NCBI RefSeq assembly: GCF_001598855.1
Contig: NZ_BCZS01000001.1
Span: forward strand, 310,001-374,000
Reading direction: 5' to 3'
Length of the DNA stretch: 64,000 bases
DNA from: Pluralibacter gergoviae ATCC 33028 = NBRC 105706
GTDB taxonomy: Bacteria; Pseudomonadota; Gammaproteobacteria; Enterobacterales; Enterobacteriaceae
A model generated the notes under the pieces. That model was not told the origin of the DNA and did not search any database. It worked only from the letters and a program-made list of their open reading frames with translations. The position numbers and the translations under genes were made by a program. Every line of letters starts with the position of its first letter. Position 1 is the first letter of the stretch. Shown one piece after another: positions 63,739 through 64,000 of this stretch.

Positions 63739-64000
63739 TCACAAAATAAACCATTTGTTTTCTGTAAAAACAATATTCATTTTTTTTTCATTTGTTTTTT
63801 GTTGTATAATATCAGCTTTACTTAAAAAAAGTATTTTACCTAGGCCTATATTGTTGACTTCTATAGTATAACCATCTGCTAGATTATTAGTGTCGGGTAA
63901 CTCTAGCGAAATATTGGAGGGTGAATTGACTATATACCTATAATAGGAGTCAGATAGTTTTGTAGATTCATTTATAATTTTTGTTTTAAATGATATCTTC
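63739..64000 (-). CDS. 3' end of unidentified gene (at least 86 codons; start outside window)
   Basis: An open minus-strand frame runs from the window edge to TGA at 63739-63741 and reads ...SNISLELPDTNNLADGYTIEV, then NNIGLGKILFLSKADII and NIVFTENKWFIL at the end. The sequence is beta-rich and resembles the C-terminal strands of fibre, spike or surface polysaccharide-acting proteins ('LPD...L.DGYT(I/V).V.N'), but I cannot name it. It runs against the capsule genes and is very AT-rich. Confidence 0.55.
   Translation of the reverse strand, partial: KISFKTKIINESTKLSDSYYRYIVNSPSNISLELPDTNNLADGYTIEVNNIGLGKILFLSKADIIQQKTNEKKMNIVFTENKWFIL

Overview
The window is an enterobacterial chromosome segment, most like Klebsiella or Raoultella. 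It carries one complete AT-rich temperate siphophage prophage. The host core is GC-rich, and its gene order (mdtABC, sib/ibs, yegD, alkA, dgcE, udk, dcd, asmA, yegH, galF, then the wzi-wza-wzb-wzc capsule locus) is the familiar one for that group. The genus is inferred from gene order and recognised protein sequences, not from a database search.

Layout. 1-4855: mdtC (cut by the window edge), mdtB and mdtA on the minus strand, a multidrug RND efflux operon. 5090-5234: a sib antisense RNA over an ibs toxin gene. 5298-5986 and 37206-37889: the two halves of yegD, an Hsp70-like gene split by the prophage. 5980-37216: the prophage, bounded by a 7-bp direct repeat (GAGCAGT). 38017-48241: alkA, an MFS transporter, dgcE, udk, dcd, asmA, yegH. 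48242-61765: galF, a PAP2 phosphatase, a JUMPStart/ops element, wzi, wza, wzb, wzc, a WbaP-type initiating transferase and four GT2 glycosyltransferases. 61955-63560: decayed IS3-family remnants. 63739-64000: the 3' end of an unidentified minus-strand gene.

Prophage. A large serine integrase lies at the left end. Next come a small membrane protein, a candidate structured RNA with its own -10 box and terminator, a 50-aa ribbon-helix-helix protein and one SF2 helicase that is probably the replication initiator. Small genes without recognised homologues fill 11.3-15.0 kb. The virion module follows: terminases, a gpW-like protein, portal, a protease-scaffold-capsid fusion, a tail-tube/fibre fusion, a second tail tube, G/GT chaperones with a -1 frameshift site, tape measure, tail tip and J-like fibre. 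An inverted lysozyme, a GIY-YIG-like protein and a 3-TM holin complete the right end. No CI-like repressor is recognisable.

The strongest unexplained signal is at the DNA level. The palindrome AGTACT occurs about 109 times by my hand count in the 31.2-kb prophage, against about 6 in 32.8 kb of flanking chromosome. It falls in all three reading frames and between genes, yet is nearly absent from the helicase gene. The prophage also favours the rare Leu codon CTA (25 of 31 Leu codons in the capsid domain, no CTG). A second major point is two paralogous tail-tube domains, one of them fused to a chaperone-terminated fibre of roughly 850 residues.
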